Shown here one piece after another: positions 1 to 8,273 of a DNA stretch of 45,545 nucleotides (position 1 is its first letter; each line of letters opens with the position of its first letter). The position numbers and the translations under genes are program-made. The notes beneath the pieces are model-generated. The model ran no database searches. It saw only the letters and a list, made by a program, of their open reading frames with translations, and had not been told where the DNA came from. Location of the stretch: contig NZ_LMRS01000002.1 in the NCBI RefSeq assembly GCF_001426195.1, forward strand, positions 66,890 through 112,434, written 5' to 3'. This DNA is from Sphingomonas sp. Leaf339 (GTDB taxonomy: Bacteria > Pseudomonadota > Alphaproteobacteria > Sphingomonadales > Sphingomonadaceae).

Positions 1-1014
1 CTCGTTCGAGATCTCGACATAGACCGGCTTGCCAGCGGGAACGGTGTCGTGAACCAGTTGCGCCATACGACGGTGATAATCGGCGTCCGCATTCCACGGC
101 ACGGTGAACCACGGGCTGGAGCCGTTGGCGTTGGCCAGCTTCACCATCGTTTCGATCGCCGTGCCATCGCTGCCGCGCTGGACCAGATCGCTGGGCAGGC
201 TGCGGGTCGACCACGTCACCGAACCGGGGTTGCTGTTGGCCGCCGACATGTCGAGGAAGCGCAGCACGCCGAAGGGCTGGAGATGCGACATCAGCGACGG
301 GGCGAAATAGGCGTCGGACGCCTCGGTGGTCAGGCGGCAATCGACGGCGCGGATCGGGTCCGACGCATCCGACTTGCTGATCTCGAACCAGACGCGGTTG
401 TCGTCATTGGTTGCCTGCACCCAGCGGAATTCGAGGTAATGATCGCCCGAACGCTGATCCTTGGGATAGCCGCCGACGCTGACACTGCCTGTTCCCTGCC
501 AGGTGCAGCGCGTGACGGCCGTCGCGGTCGTCTTGGCTTCGGCCGGGGGATTGAGGATCGAGACAACACCGGGCGCGGCAGCCGAGCCGTCGACCACCTT
601 TGGCGAACCGTCGGCGCGCAACCGATCGTTGCTGATGCCGCCCCAACTAGCGGACGGCACTAGCCAGCGAAGGCCGAACAACTGGTTGGCGAAGGTCGGC
701 TCTCCGCCATAATAGGTGACGCCGACGACATTGATGCCGAGCTTGTCACGCGCCGACGGTGCACCGACCGGCTGGGTAGCGACGGTCGTGGGGGTCGCGG
801 TCGGCGTTGCCGAAGGTGTCGGCGTCGCAACGGGTACGGGCGCCGATGTGCCAGCCGGCACGACCGTAACCGGTGCAGATTCAACCGGGCCGCCGCTGGC
901 TCCGCCGCAAGCACTGAGCAGCAGCAAGCCCGAAAGCGCACTGGCCAAAAACACGGGCCGCCGACGCTTGCGGACAGGATGTGTGGTAAACACATCGTTG
1001 CGGGCGCGAACCAT
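1..1014 (-). CDS. Secreted lipoprotein, glycoside-hydrolase-like, truncated by window edge
   Basis: An open frame of 338 codons reads leftward off the window, so the C-terminus is missing. The start ATG (complement of 1012-1014) has a GGAG six bases upstream. The N-terminus has a basic stretch (RKRRR, residues 15-19), a hydrophobic segment and a lipobox LLSAC with Cys36, so the product should be an exported lipoprotein. Residues about 43-85 are a low-complexity Pro/Thr/Ala linker with repeated ATPTPSATPT-type units, then a globular part begins. The last visible residues, PVYVEISNE, resemble the strand carrying the acid/base Glu of clan-A glycoside hydrolases (usually followed by VWN). From memory this resembles proteins often labelled cellulose-binding or GH-like in sphingomonads. 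The gene is divergent from the TonB receptor, which fits a glycan-use role. The lipoprotein call is firm; the enzymatic role is tentative. Confidence 0.75.
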   Translation of the reverse strand, partial: MVRARNDVFTTHPVRKRRRPVFLASALSGLLLLSACGGASGGPVESAPVTVVPAGTSAPVPVATPTPSATPTATPTTVATQPVGAPSARDKLGINVVGVTYYGGEPTFANQLFGLRWLVPSASWGGISNDRLRADGSPKVVDGSAAAPGVVSILNPPAEAKTTATAVTRCTWQGTGSVSVGGYPKDQRSGDHYLEFRWVQATNDDNRVWFEISKSDASDPIRAVDCRLTTEASDAYFAPSLMSHLQPFGVLRFLDMSAANSNPGSVTWSTRSLPSDLVQRGSDGTAIETMVKLANANGSSPWFTVPWNADADYHRRMAQLVHDTVPAGKPVYVEISNE

Positions 1015-1148
1015 AGAAAACTCCAACCATCTGATAATTGGAGAATATCGCCGAGTCCTTGTCGGACGGTTAATTGGACCTGTTCTTTAATGGGCGGGTA
1101 CTTGCATACTTGAAATCTATTCGGCAGCATCGGCACCAAACATGCCGA

Positions 1149-1169
1149 TTATGTTCGAAATGGACATAA
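1149..1169. promoter_or_regulatory. AT-rich 21-bp dyad between the divergent lipoprotein and TonB receptor genes
   Basis: TTATGTTC and GGACATAA flank a 5-base centre; one mismatch is a possible G-T wobble. It directly abuts another perfect dyad, ATCGGCA-N7-TGCCGAT at 1129-1149. Both lie in the 376-bp intergenic region 1015-1390, which holds no gene. Palindromes of this kind are typical transcription-factor sites, and the AT-richness stands out against the GC-rich surroundings. The binding factor is unknown. Confidence 0.4.
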
Positions 1170-1296
1170 CAAAAATCAATAGCCGCGACGGACGTGTCGA
1201 TCGTAGTCGGTGATCAAGACTGCAATCGAACGATCACGCGAGGACGGATCGGCGGCGGTGTCGTCGATTGCATAATCCCGTATTCGTATGCATGAT

Positions 1297-1310
1297 TGTA
1301 ATCGATTGCC
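1297..1310. promoter_or_regulatory. LacI/GalR-type operator candidate upstream of the TonB receptor
   Basis: The sequence TGTAATCGATTGCC matches seven of the eight fixed positions of the general LacI-family pattern TGNNANCGNTNNCA, and its centre AATCGATT is a perfect palindrome. A near-consensus -10 box, CATAAT, lies just upstream at 1271-1276, though I see no good -35. A repressor here would sit just downstream of transcription start. LacI-family control is common for TonB receptors in carbohydrate loci. No LacI gene lies in this window. Confidence 0.4.
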
Positions 1311-1390
1311 CGGTTTAATATGGCGAAGAAAGACAGAATGCACCGGCGGGATCAGGGCCTCCGGTAGACAATTCTGAGGAGGGGATTTTC

Positions 1391-4270
1391 ATGAAGGTTA
1401 CGATAAACAAACTCGCGTGCTCGACGGCGGTGCTGGCCCTGATGGCCGCGACGCCGGTATTCGCGCAGGAAGTCCAGACGGGGACGGTCGTACCGCCCGT
1501 GGACCCGACCGCCGAGCAGACGCAGGCGCCGGTAGGCGAACAAGAGCCAGGCGCCGACCAGGACATCGTCGTCACCGGCCTGCGCGCCAGTCTCGAACGC
1601 GCGCAATCGCTCAAGCGGAACAACAGCTCGGTCGTCGAGGCGATCTCGGCGGAAGACATCGGCAAATTGCCGCAATCGAGCGTTGCCGATTCGCTGGGTC
1701 GTCTGGCCGGTCTCGCCGGTGAGCGTCGTTCGGGCCGGATCAGCGGCATCTCGGTCCGCGGCTTTCGTGAGGACTTCGTCGGCACCACGCTGAACGGGCG
1801 CGAGTTGATCGGCATCGGTGACAACCGCGGTGTCGAATACGACCTGTATCCGGCCGAAATCGTCGGCGCCGCCGTCGTGTACAAGACGCCCGATGCCGGT
1901 CTGACCGCGATGGGTATCGGCGGTACCGTCGACATCCGCACGGTACGCCCGCTGGAGCGCAAACGGGCCCTGATCGGCAATGCCACGTTCGAGCAGAACG
2001 GGATGAAGTCGAAAAATCCCGACTTCAAGGACAATGGCTATCGCTTCGCGCTGTCGTACACCGACAAGTTCGCCAACGACACGATCGGCATCGCGCTGAC
2101 CGCCGCGACGACATCGTCGCCGGTGCAGGACAATTATTTCAGCGTCTGGGGTTATGATCAGGCCGCGGTGACGTCGGGTCCCAATGCGGGCAAGTACGTG
2201 CCGCAGGGCATCGATATCTCGTCGCGATCGCGCGTGCTCAAGCGCGACACGCTGGCCGGTGTGATCCAGTATCAACCGACCGATCAGTTCACCGCGACGT
2301 TCGATGCGCTGTACATCAACTTCAAGGACCAAGGCGTCTCGCGCGGGTTCATCGAAGCCCTGCCGGTGGGGTCCAATGGCAGCACCGTCCTCAGCGCCAA
2401 CGACACCACGGTTACCTCTGCCCGCACGACCGGCTTTAATTCGGTCATCCGCACCGATCCCCTCGACAAGAAGGGCGACCTGAAAGTCTTCGGCGGCAAT
2501 ATCGTGTACAAGGCGACGCCGAACCTCGACCTGACGCTCGACGTCTCGCGGTCGGAAAGCACCAAGCGCGACACCCGCGCCGAAAGCTATGCCGGTCTCG
2601 GCCGAGCCGGTCTCGCGACGCAGGGGCCGAACAACCTGCGCACCTGGACCTACACCGACAAGGGGCTGATGTTCTCGAACAACAGCCAGACGTTCGACGA
2701 TTACGCGATCGTGAAGCTGGCCGGTCCGCAGTCGTGGGGCGGCAGTCTGGCGCCCATCACCGAACTGAATACGCCGGCCGCGCGGGCCGCGGGCATCGGC
2801 TTCGCACAGGCGCAGGACGGCTTCGTCAACACCGCCCGGTTCGACGAATATCTGAACTCGGCGCGGTTGGACGCCAATTATCGCTTCGAGGACAGTTTCC
2901 TGAAGTCAATCAGCGTGGCCGTCCGCTATTCCAACCACAAGAAGTCGAAGGTCAACCAGGGCTTCTTCCTGACCGCGCAGTCCTATCCGTCGGATGGCCC
3001 GGTGCCCGAGGATGCACGCCGCGGCGTCGCCGATCTGGGCTGGGTCGGCCTTGGCAATGTCGTCGCCTATGACGCACTCGGCCTGATCAACAGCGATTTC
3101 TATCGCCGTTGGGACGCCGGCTCGCTGGAGCCGGATCGTTTGGGCGATACCTATTCGATCCACGAAAAGGTGTGGCAGCCGTCGATCAAGGCGGACTTCG
3201 AATCGGAGCTGGGCAGCATCCGCATGTTCGGCAACATCGGCGTGCAGGGTCTGTTCACCGACCAGCAGGCGTCCGGCTTCAATGCACTGGTCGTCTCGAG
3301 CCTGCGAGTGCAGGCGACGCCGATCACCGATGGCGCCAAATACACGCGCGTCCTGCCGAGCATGAACCTGAACTTCGACATGGGCGGCGGCCACACGGTC
3401 CGCTTTGCCCTGGCGAAGGTGGTCAGCCGGCCGCGGATCGACTTCCTGAACCCGGGCTCGTCGGTGAAATTCTCCAACAACGTGGCGAACGTCACCAACA
3501 CCAATCCTGCGCTGGGGCCATGGACGTCGCGGTCGGGTAATGCCGAGTTGCGTCCATACGAAGCGAACCAAGCCGATCTGTCTTACGAATATTACTTCGC
3601 CAGTGACGGCTTCATCTCGGCATCGGCCTTCTACAAGGACCTGCGGAACTGGAACGTGCAGACGACCACGGTTCGGGATTTCACCGAGTTCTACATTCCC
3701 GGTTATCATCAGGCGGTCAGCAGTGATGGTCTGACCGTGTACACCCCGGCGACGTTCCAGGGCATCAACACGACCTATGTCGGCGGGCTGAAAGGCAGCG
3801 TGAAGGGTATCGAACTGCAGGCGTCGTTGCCGTTCCGCCGCTTCATCAGCGCGCTCGACGGCTTCGGCGTGACCGGTGGCGCCGCCTTCACCAAGGGTAA
3901 GTTGGACGATGGATCGCGCATCCCCGGCCTGTCCGCCCGCGTGTTCCAGGGCACGGCGTATTTCGAGAAATACGGTTTCTCGGCACGCCTGTCGGCGAAC
4001 AAGCGGTCCAAGTGGCAGTCCGAGGATCGGGGCGGCAGCAACAGCATCTCGGCGGTCAATCGCTCGGGCCAGACGCTGGTGGACGCCCAGATCGGTTATG
4101 ACTTCGCCGGGGTCGGCGTGAACTATCTCGATCGTCTCCGCGTCTCGATCCAGGCGCAGAACATCACCAACGAAAAGGATACCTATACCGACACGGCCAG
4201 CGGCCTGACGACCCGCAACGAGACGTTCGGCCGGAACTTCCTGCTCAACCTGACCTACGCCCTCTTCTGA
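1391..4270 (+). CDS. TonB-dependent receptor (Xanthomonas/Caulobacter carbohydrate type)
   Basis: The 959-residue product is an outer-membrane active transporter that would import a ligand using TonB energy. Residues 1-25 form a signal peptide ending VFA|Q. A TonB-box-like DIVVTGLR lies near residue 58, followed by a plug domain (EDIGKLPQSSVADSLGRLAG, then SVRGF) and a long beta-barrel ending in a terminal Phe, the usual outer-membrane assembly signal. The length is typical for this family. A strong GAGGAGG ribosome site precedes the ATG. The genes downstream are two tryptophan-halogenase-like flavoproteins, an arrangement often seen in sphingomonad, Caulobacter and Xanthomonas carbohydrate-uptake loci. 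With GH84 and GH20 hexosaminidases 6-10 kb away, an N-acetylhexosamine oligosaccharide is a reasonable ligand guess, but the sequence does not prove it. Confidence 0.95.
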   Translation: MKVTINKLACSTAVLALMAATPVFAQEVQTGTVVPPVDPTAEQTQAPVGEQEPGADQDIVVTGLRASLERAQSLKRNNSSVVEAISAEDIGKLPQSSVADSLGRLAGLAGERRSGRISGISVRGFREDFVGTTLNGRELIGIGDNRGVEYDLYPAEIVGAAVVYKTPDAGLTAMGIGGTVDIRTVRPLERKRALIGNATFEQNGMKSKNPDFKDNGYRFALSYTDKFANDTIGIALTAATTSSPVQDNYFSVWGYDQAAVTSGPNAGKYVPQGIDISSRSRVLKRDTLAGVIQYQPTDQFTATFDALYINFKDQGVSRGFIEALPVGSNGSTVLSANDTTVTSARTTGFNSVIRTDPLDKKGDLKVFGGNIVYKATPNLDLTLDVSRSESTKRDTRAESYAGLGRAGLATQGPNNLRTWTYTDKGLMFSNNSQTFDDYAIVKLAGPQSWGGSLAPITELNTPAARAAGIGFAQAQDGFVNTARFDEYLNSARLDANYRFEDSFLKSISVAVRYSNHKKSKVNQGFFLTAQSYPSDGPVPEDARRGVADLGWVGLGNVVAYDALGLINSDFYRRWDAGSLEPDRLGDTYSIHEKVWQPSIKADFESELGSIRMFGNIGVQGLFTDQQASGFNALVVSSLRVQATPITDGAKYTRVLPSMNLNFDMGGGHTVRFALAKVVSRPRIDFLNPGSSVKFSNNVANVTNTNPALGPWTSRSGNAELRPYEANQADLSYEYYFASDGFISASAFYKDLRNWNVQTTTVRDFTEFYIPGYHQAVSSDGLTVYTPATFQGINTTYVGGLKGSVKGIELQASLPFRRFISALDGFGVTGGAAFTKGKLDDGSRIPGLSARVFQGTAYFEKYGFSARLSANKRSKWQSEDRGGSNSISAVNRSGQTLVDAQIGYDFAGVGVNYLDRLRVSIQAQNITNEKDTYTDTASGLTTRNETFGRNFLLNLTYALF

Positions 4271-4282
4271 GGATACCGGAAA

Positions 4283-4310
4283 ACCCTCGCCGGCCATCGT
4301 CGGCGGGGGT
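4283..4310 (+). other. Intercistronic RNA hairpin between receptor and first halogenase-like gene
   Basis: ACCCTCGCCG (4283-4292) pairs along its full length with CGGCGGGGGT (4301-4310) in RNA, with one U-G wobble, across an 8-base loop. It begins 12 bases after the receptor stop and ends 31 bases before the next start. No U-run follows, so it is not a standard terminator. It could stabilise the receptor mRNA or lower expression of the genes downstream. Confidence 0.55.
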
Positions 4311-4341
4311 ATTCGGGCAGCGAACGTCGGGAGAGACAAAG

Positions 4342-5838
4342 ATGGCGGCTGCGATCAACAAGGTCGTCATCGTCGGTGGTGGCACCGCCGGCTGGATGGC
4401 GGCGGCGCTTATTGCCCGCGTGATCGGTGAGCAGGTGTCGGTCGAGCTGGTCGAATCGGACGATATCGGCATCATCGGCGTCGGCGAGGCGACCATTCCG
4501 CCGATCCAGCACGTCAACGCGGTGCTGGGCATCGACGAGGCCGAGTTCCTGCGGGAAACGAAGGCCACGATCAAACTGGCGATCCGGTTCGACAACTGGG
4601 GTGCGATCGGCGAATCCTATTATCACACGTTCGGCAGCGCGGGTCGCAACCTAGCGTTCTGTTCGTTCCACCATTTTTGGACGCGTGCGCGGCGGGCAGG
4701 AATGGCCGTCGATTACTGGGATTTCGACCTCAACTATCTGTGCGCGCGCGAGGGGAAGTTCGCCAAGATGCAGGGCGACGATCCGACGTGGTCGCTGCCC
4801 TATGCCTATCATTTCGACTCCTTGCTCTATGGCAAATACCTGCGGCGCTACAGCGAACGGCTGGGCGTGGTCCGGACCGAGGGGCTGATCGAGCATGCCG
4901 ATCGCGATCCTGAGACGGGCGACGTCACGTCGCTCACCTTGCGGGACGGCCGTCAGGTGGCCGGCGATCTATTCATCGACTGCTCTGGATCGCGTGGGTT
5001 GCTGATCCAGCGACATCTGAATGTCGGTTATGAGGATTGGGGCCATTGGCTGCCCTGCGACCGGGCGATGGCGGTGCCGTCCGCCCGGTTCGCGCAGACG
5101 GCGCCCTATACAAGATCGATCGCGCACGAGGCGGGATGGCAATGGCGCATCCCGTTGCAGCACCGCAACGGCAATGGTCTGGTCTATAGCAGCCGGCATT
5201 GCAGCGATGATCGGGCGGCATCGATCCTGCTCGGCAACCTCGACGGCGAAGCGCTGGACGAACTGCGGATCATCCCCTTCCGCACCGGTCGCGCGCGGCG
5301 GCAATGGGACCACAACGTCGTCGCGGTCGGGCTGGCGAGCGGGTTTCTGGAGCCGCTGGAATCGACCAGCATCTATCTGATCCAGTCGGCGATCGTCCGG
5401 CTGCTCCATCTGTTTCCGCGCGACGGCATCGATGACCGCGTGGTGGCCGAATATAACCGCCAGTCGCAGATCGAATACGAGACGGTGCGCGACTTCATCA
5501 TCCTGCATTATCACGCCACCCGGCGCGACGATTCCGCCTTCTGGCGCGATCTGCGCGCGATGCCGGTGCCGGATCGGCTGGCCGCGAAGATCGATCTGTT
5601 CCGGCGCAGCGGCATCCTGACGCAGGACCCGCTCGACATCTTCATGGAGCCGTCCTGGGTGCAGGTGCTGATGGGACAGGGCATCGTTCCCGCCGATCAT
5701 CATCCGCTGGCCGATGGACCCGACAACGACGAACTGGCGGCGCAGTTACGCCAGCTGGCGGCGATGAAGCGCGAGCCGGTGCCCACCATGCCGCTTCACG
5801 ATACGTTCCTGAAGGCCTTCGGCGGTCAGGCCGGGTGA
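4342..5838 (+). CDS. Tryptophan-halogenase-like flavoprotein 1
   Basis: The 498-residue product belongs to the FAD-dependent tryptophan halogenase family (PrnA/RebH fold). Visible hallmarks are the FAD-binding VGGGTAGW (residues 11-18), Lys78 in TIKLAIRF aligning with the catalytic Lys79 of PrnA, the family motif WQWRIP (266-271), and EPLEST with Glu340 aligning with the catalytic Glu. All residues I would need for hypohalous acid chemistry appear present. Homologues next to TonB receptors are usually annotated tryptophan halogenase, but their real substrate is unknown, and no flavin reductase partner is in the window. GGGAG lies about eight bases upstream of the ATG. The stop codon overlaps the start of a paralogue, so the two are translationally coupled. 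There is no signal peptide, so it is cytoplasmic. Confidence 0.93.
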   Translation: MAAAINKVVIVGGGTAGWMAAALIARVIGEQVSVELVESDDIGIIGVGEATIPPIQHVNAVLGIDEAEFLRETKATIKLAIRFDNWGAIGESYYHTFGSAGRNLAFCSFHHFWTRARRAGMAVDYWDFDLNYLCAREGKFAKMQGDDPTWSLPYAYHFDSLLYGKYLRRYSERLGVVRTEGLIEHADRDPETGDVTSLTLRDGRQVAGDLFIDCSGSRGLLIQRHLNVGYEDWGHWLPCDRAMAVPSARFAQTAPYTRSIAHEAGWQWRIPLQHRNGNGLVYSSRHCSDDRAASILLGNLDGEALDELRIIPFRTGRARRQWDHNVVAVGLASGFLEPLESTSIYLIQSAIVRLLHLFPRDGIDDRVVAEYNRQSQIEYETVRDFIILHYHATRRDDSAFWRDLRAMPVPDRLAAKIDLFRRSGILTQDPLDIFMEPSWVQVLMGQGIVPADHHPLADGPDNDELAAQLRQLAAMKREPVPTMPLHDTFLKAFGGQAG

Positions 5839-7331
5839 TGCCACCGCGGCGCATCGTGATACTGGGCGGTGGCACCGCGGGCTGGATCACCGCCAATCTA
5901 ATGGCGAAGGCGTGGCTGGCGCCCGGATCGGGCTGCACCATCACGCTGGTCGAAGCGCCGGACATCGCGACGATCGGCGTCGGCGAAGGATCGACGCCCT
6001 CGCTGAAACGGTTCTTCGAGGTCATCGGCGTCGCGGAGCGCGACTGGATGCCGCGGTGTCAGGCGACGTACAAGGTCGGCATCCGCTTCGATGGCTGGAG
6101 CCCGCAGGCGCCGGGGCGGGATTACAGCCATCCGTTCACCACGCAGGTGGATGTCCACACCGAAGAGGCGTTCATCCTCAATTGCCGCAACCGGCGACTG
6201 GGGCATGACGTGCCGGTGCGCCCCGACGACTTCCTGCTGGGCGGTATCCTGGCGGCAGAGGGCAAGGCGCCGGTCACCCCGCCCCATTTCCCGTTCCGCA
6301 TGGAATATGGCTATCATTTCGACGCAGGCCTGCTCGGCGATTTCCTGCGCGAGATCGCGGTCGGGCGCGGCGTGGTCCACCGGCCGGCGCATGTGGTCGG
6401 TGCGCGGCGGGCGGAGAACGGCGACATCGCCGCGCTGGTCACCGATACGGGCGGGGAGATCGCGGCGGACATCTTTGTCGATTGCAGCGGCTTTGCCGGA
6501 TTGTTGATGGAGCGGGCGCTAGGCGTGCCGTTCCACAGCTATGCGTCGATGCTGTTCAACGATGCCGCCGTGGTGATGCCGACCGCGATGGACCGGCCGC
6601 CGCCGGTCGAAACTGTATCGACTGCGCTGTCGACCGGCTGGTGCTGGACGATCCCGCTGCGCCACCGGTTCGGCAATGGATATGTCTATAGCCGCGATTT
6701 CCTGTCCGCAGATGCGGCGGAGGCCGAATTGCGGGGCCATCTGGGCGTCGGCGATATGGGCGAGGCGCGACATCTGACCTTTCGGGTTGGACAACTGGCG
6801 CGGCATTGGGAGCGCAATTGTCTGGCGGTCGGCCTGTCGCAGGGCTTCATCGAGCCGCTGGAGGCGACCGCGCTGCATCTGGTGCTGAACACCGTCGAGC
6901 TGTTCATCAATCACTACGAACAGGGCGATTTCACCGATCGCCATCGGCCGGCGTTCAACGATGCGATCACCGCCCGGATCGACGGCGTGCGCGATTACAT
7001 CGTCGCGCATTACAAGCTGAACACGCGGACTGACACGGATTACTGGCGCCGGAATGCGGCCAACATGACGCTGCCGGACTCGCTGCTGCACCTGCTCGAC
7101 ACATGGTTCCGCAAGGGCAATCTGGGTGCAGAGCTGGCCCGACAGGGACACGCCAGCCAGTTCGGCAATCTGTCGTGGCATTGCCTGCTGGCCGGATACG
7201 GCGCCTTTCCCCCGGTCAGCGAAGCCGCCCGCGACGATGTCGACTTCTTCGCGGAACGCCGCATCGCCGCTTTCCTGGAGGGCTGCGCGCTGAATTTCAA
7301 ATCGCAGGCGGAGATACTGGCGGGGGGTTAG
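5838..7331 (+). CDS. Tryptophan-halogenase-like flavoprotein 2
   Basis: This is a paralogue of the preceding gene, 497 residues from the ATG at 5838. A GTG at 5835 would add one residue; I prefer ATG because it forms a TGATG stop/start overlap. The product has the FAD motif GGGTAGW, Lys79 in TYKVGIRF, the WCWTIP form of WxWxIP, and EPLEAT, in which the usual Ser after the catalytic Glu is replaced by Ala. The differences from copy 1 suggest the two have diverged in substrate rather than being a recent duplication. The tail overlaps by 4 bases the convergent small gene on the minus strand. It probably shares the receptor transcript. The halogenase family call is firm; halogenation of any given substrate is not established. 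Confidence 0.92.
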   Translation: MPPRRIVILGGGTAGWITANLMAKAWLAPGSGCTITLVEAPDIATIGVGEGSTPSLKRFFEVIGVAERDWMPRCQATYKVGIRFDGWSPQAPGRDYSHPFTTQVDVHTEEAFILNCRNRRLGHDVPVRPDDFLLGGILAAEGKAPVTPPHFPFRMEYGYHFDAGLLGDFLREIAVGRGVVHRPAHVVGARRAENGDIAALVTDTGGEIAADIFVDCSGFAGLLMERALGVPFHSYASMLFNDAAVVMPTAMDRPPPVETVSTALSTGWCWTIPLRHRFGNGYVYSRDFLSADAAEAELRGHLGVGDMGEARHLTFRVGQLARHWERNCLAVGLSQGFIEPLEATALHLVLNTVELFINHYEQGDFTDRHRPAFNDAITARIDGVRDYIVAHYKLNTRTDTDYWRRNAANMTLPDSLLHLLDTWFRKGNLGAELARQGHASQFGNLSWHCLLAGYGAFPPVSEAARDDVDFFAERRIAAFLEGCALNFKSQAEILAGG

Positions 7332-7651
7332 CGTCCGCGCCAGGGACTGCCGGTCTTGGGGACGGATGCGACGCCGGTCGTACCCTTGCCGTCGAGGCGA
7401 TCGAACGCGGCGAAGGGCAGCGGGTCATCACCGGCGTCCTCATCGGTCACGCGTGTCAGCAGCAGCGCGATATCGGCGGCCTCTGACGAGCGCGTGATGC
7501 GGTGCGCGACATCACGGACCAGGCCGACTTCCCACCCGGCATCGGTCGCGAATGCCAGCTTGTGGCCGGACGACGGCAAGACGTCGAAATCATAATCGCC
7601 CTTCTCGACGGCCGCTTCCCAGCTTGCGCCGACATAGATCCTGACCAGCAT
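7328..7651 (-). CDS. Hypothetical protein, 107 aa
   Basis: I do not recognise a domain with certainty. The protein is small, soluble and acidic in its middle, with no signal peptide or membrane span, and starts MLVRIYVGASWEAAVEKGDYDFDVLPSSGHK-like (only partly quoted: key residues Y6, W11, D19-D23). Its end overlaps the halogenase-like gene by 4 bases in convergent orientation. It is divergent from the HIRAN gene across a 146-base region holding the promoters of both. The coherent frame, the absence of a better reading on the other strand and the clean tail-to-tail junction support a real gene. Confidence 0.6.
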   Translation of the reverse strand: MLVRIYVGASWEAAVEKGDYDFDVLPSSGHKLAFATDAGWEVGLVRDVAHRITRSSEAADIALLLTRVTDEDAGDDPLPFAAFDRLDGKGTTGVASVPKTGSPWRGR

Positions 7652-7797
7652 CGTTCCTGTCCCTGCCTCTCGCCGCCGCGATCGTGCGCGCGGCTGTCGT
7701 CGCTCCCTTAATCCGCTTGGCCGACGGATCGAACAGCAATCTTTCGCCGTGGCTGGCGGACATTGGCGGACGATGCGGGCAGCGGTAATCTGGCCCC

Positions 7798-8202
7798 ATG
7801 CAGGAAATGACCCTTAGCATCGCCGGCCTCGATTTCCCGAATACCGACGGTGGCAATCGGCGATCGGAGGCGATGATGACGCTGCCCGGCGATCCCGTCA
7901 CGCTGATGACAGAACCCCGCAACCGCCATGATCGCAACGCGGTCGCGATCGTCGCCGCGAGCGGGATGAAGCTGGGCTATGTCAGTGCCGAACGCGCGCC
8001 GTATATCGGCGGCCGGATCCACCGCGGCGAGGAGGTGGTGGCGATCTTTCAGGGCATGCACGGCGGTGGCGCCTATATCCGCGTCCGTTTCGGCGGCGGC
8101 CAGCCGACCCTGCCACCCGCCGCCGCCCCGTCGTATTCCTCGACGCGCGACGAGACGGACGGCTTCTATCCCGATGAAGAGGGGCCGGTATGGGGTGCAT
8201 GA
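7798..8202 (+). CDS. Stand-alone HIRAN-domain protein
   Basis: The 134-residue product consists almost entirely of a HIRAN-like domain. Key parts are the N-terminal strand LSIAGLDFPNTDGGNRR, the basic pair motif EPRNRHDRNAVAIV, and GMKLGYVSAERAPYIGGRI. In eukaryotes HIRAN binds 3' ends of single-stranded DNA within HLTF/Rad5-type proteins; bacterial stand-alone versions are mostly uncharacterised. The C-terminal 35 residues are Pro/Ala-rich then acidic and probably disordered. The first ATG is chosen because the AGGAA before the second ATG is too close to act as its ribosome site. The end lies shortly before the start of the L,D-transpeptidase gene, so the two may share a transcript, but no functional link is evident. 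Confidence 0.8.
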   Translation: MQEMTLSIAGLDFPNTDGGNRRSEAMMTLPGDPVTLMTEPRNRHDRNAVAIVAASGMKLGYVSAERAPYIGGRIHRGEEVVAIFQGMHGGGAYIRVRFGGGQPTLPPAAAPSYSSTRDETDGFYPDEEGPVWGA

Positions 8203-8273
8203 CCCATTCCGACAATTATCAGCGTCAGATAGGCGATGCGGATCGCCCCGATACCGTGGTACGTTCAGCCATC

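Noticed and set aside
2906..4339. 477-codon minus-strand open frame opposite the TonB receptor
   Set aside because: Arg/Gly/Asp-rich with no recognisable domain; it mirrors a clear receptor gene on the plus strand, as often happens in GC-rich DNA.
8190..8273. Upstream start for the L,D-transpeptidase
   Set aside because: It overlaps the HIRAN gene and puts 28 polar residues ahead of the signal peptide.
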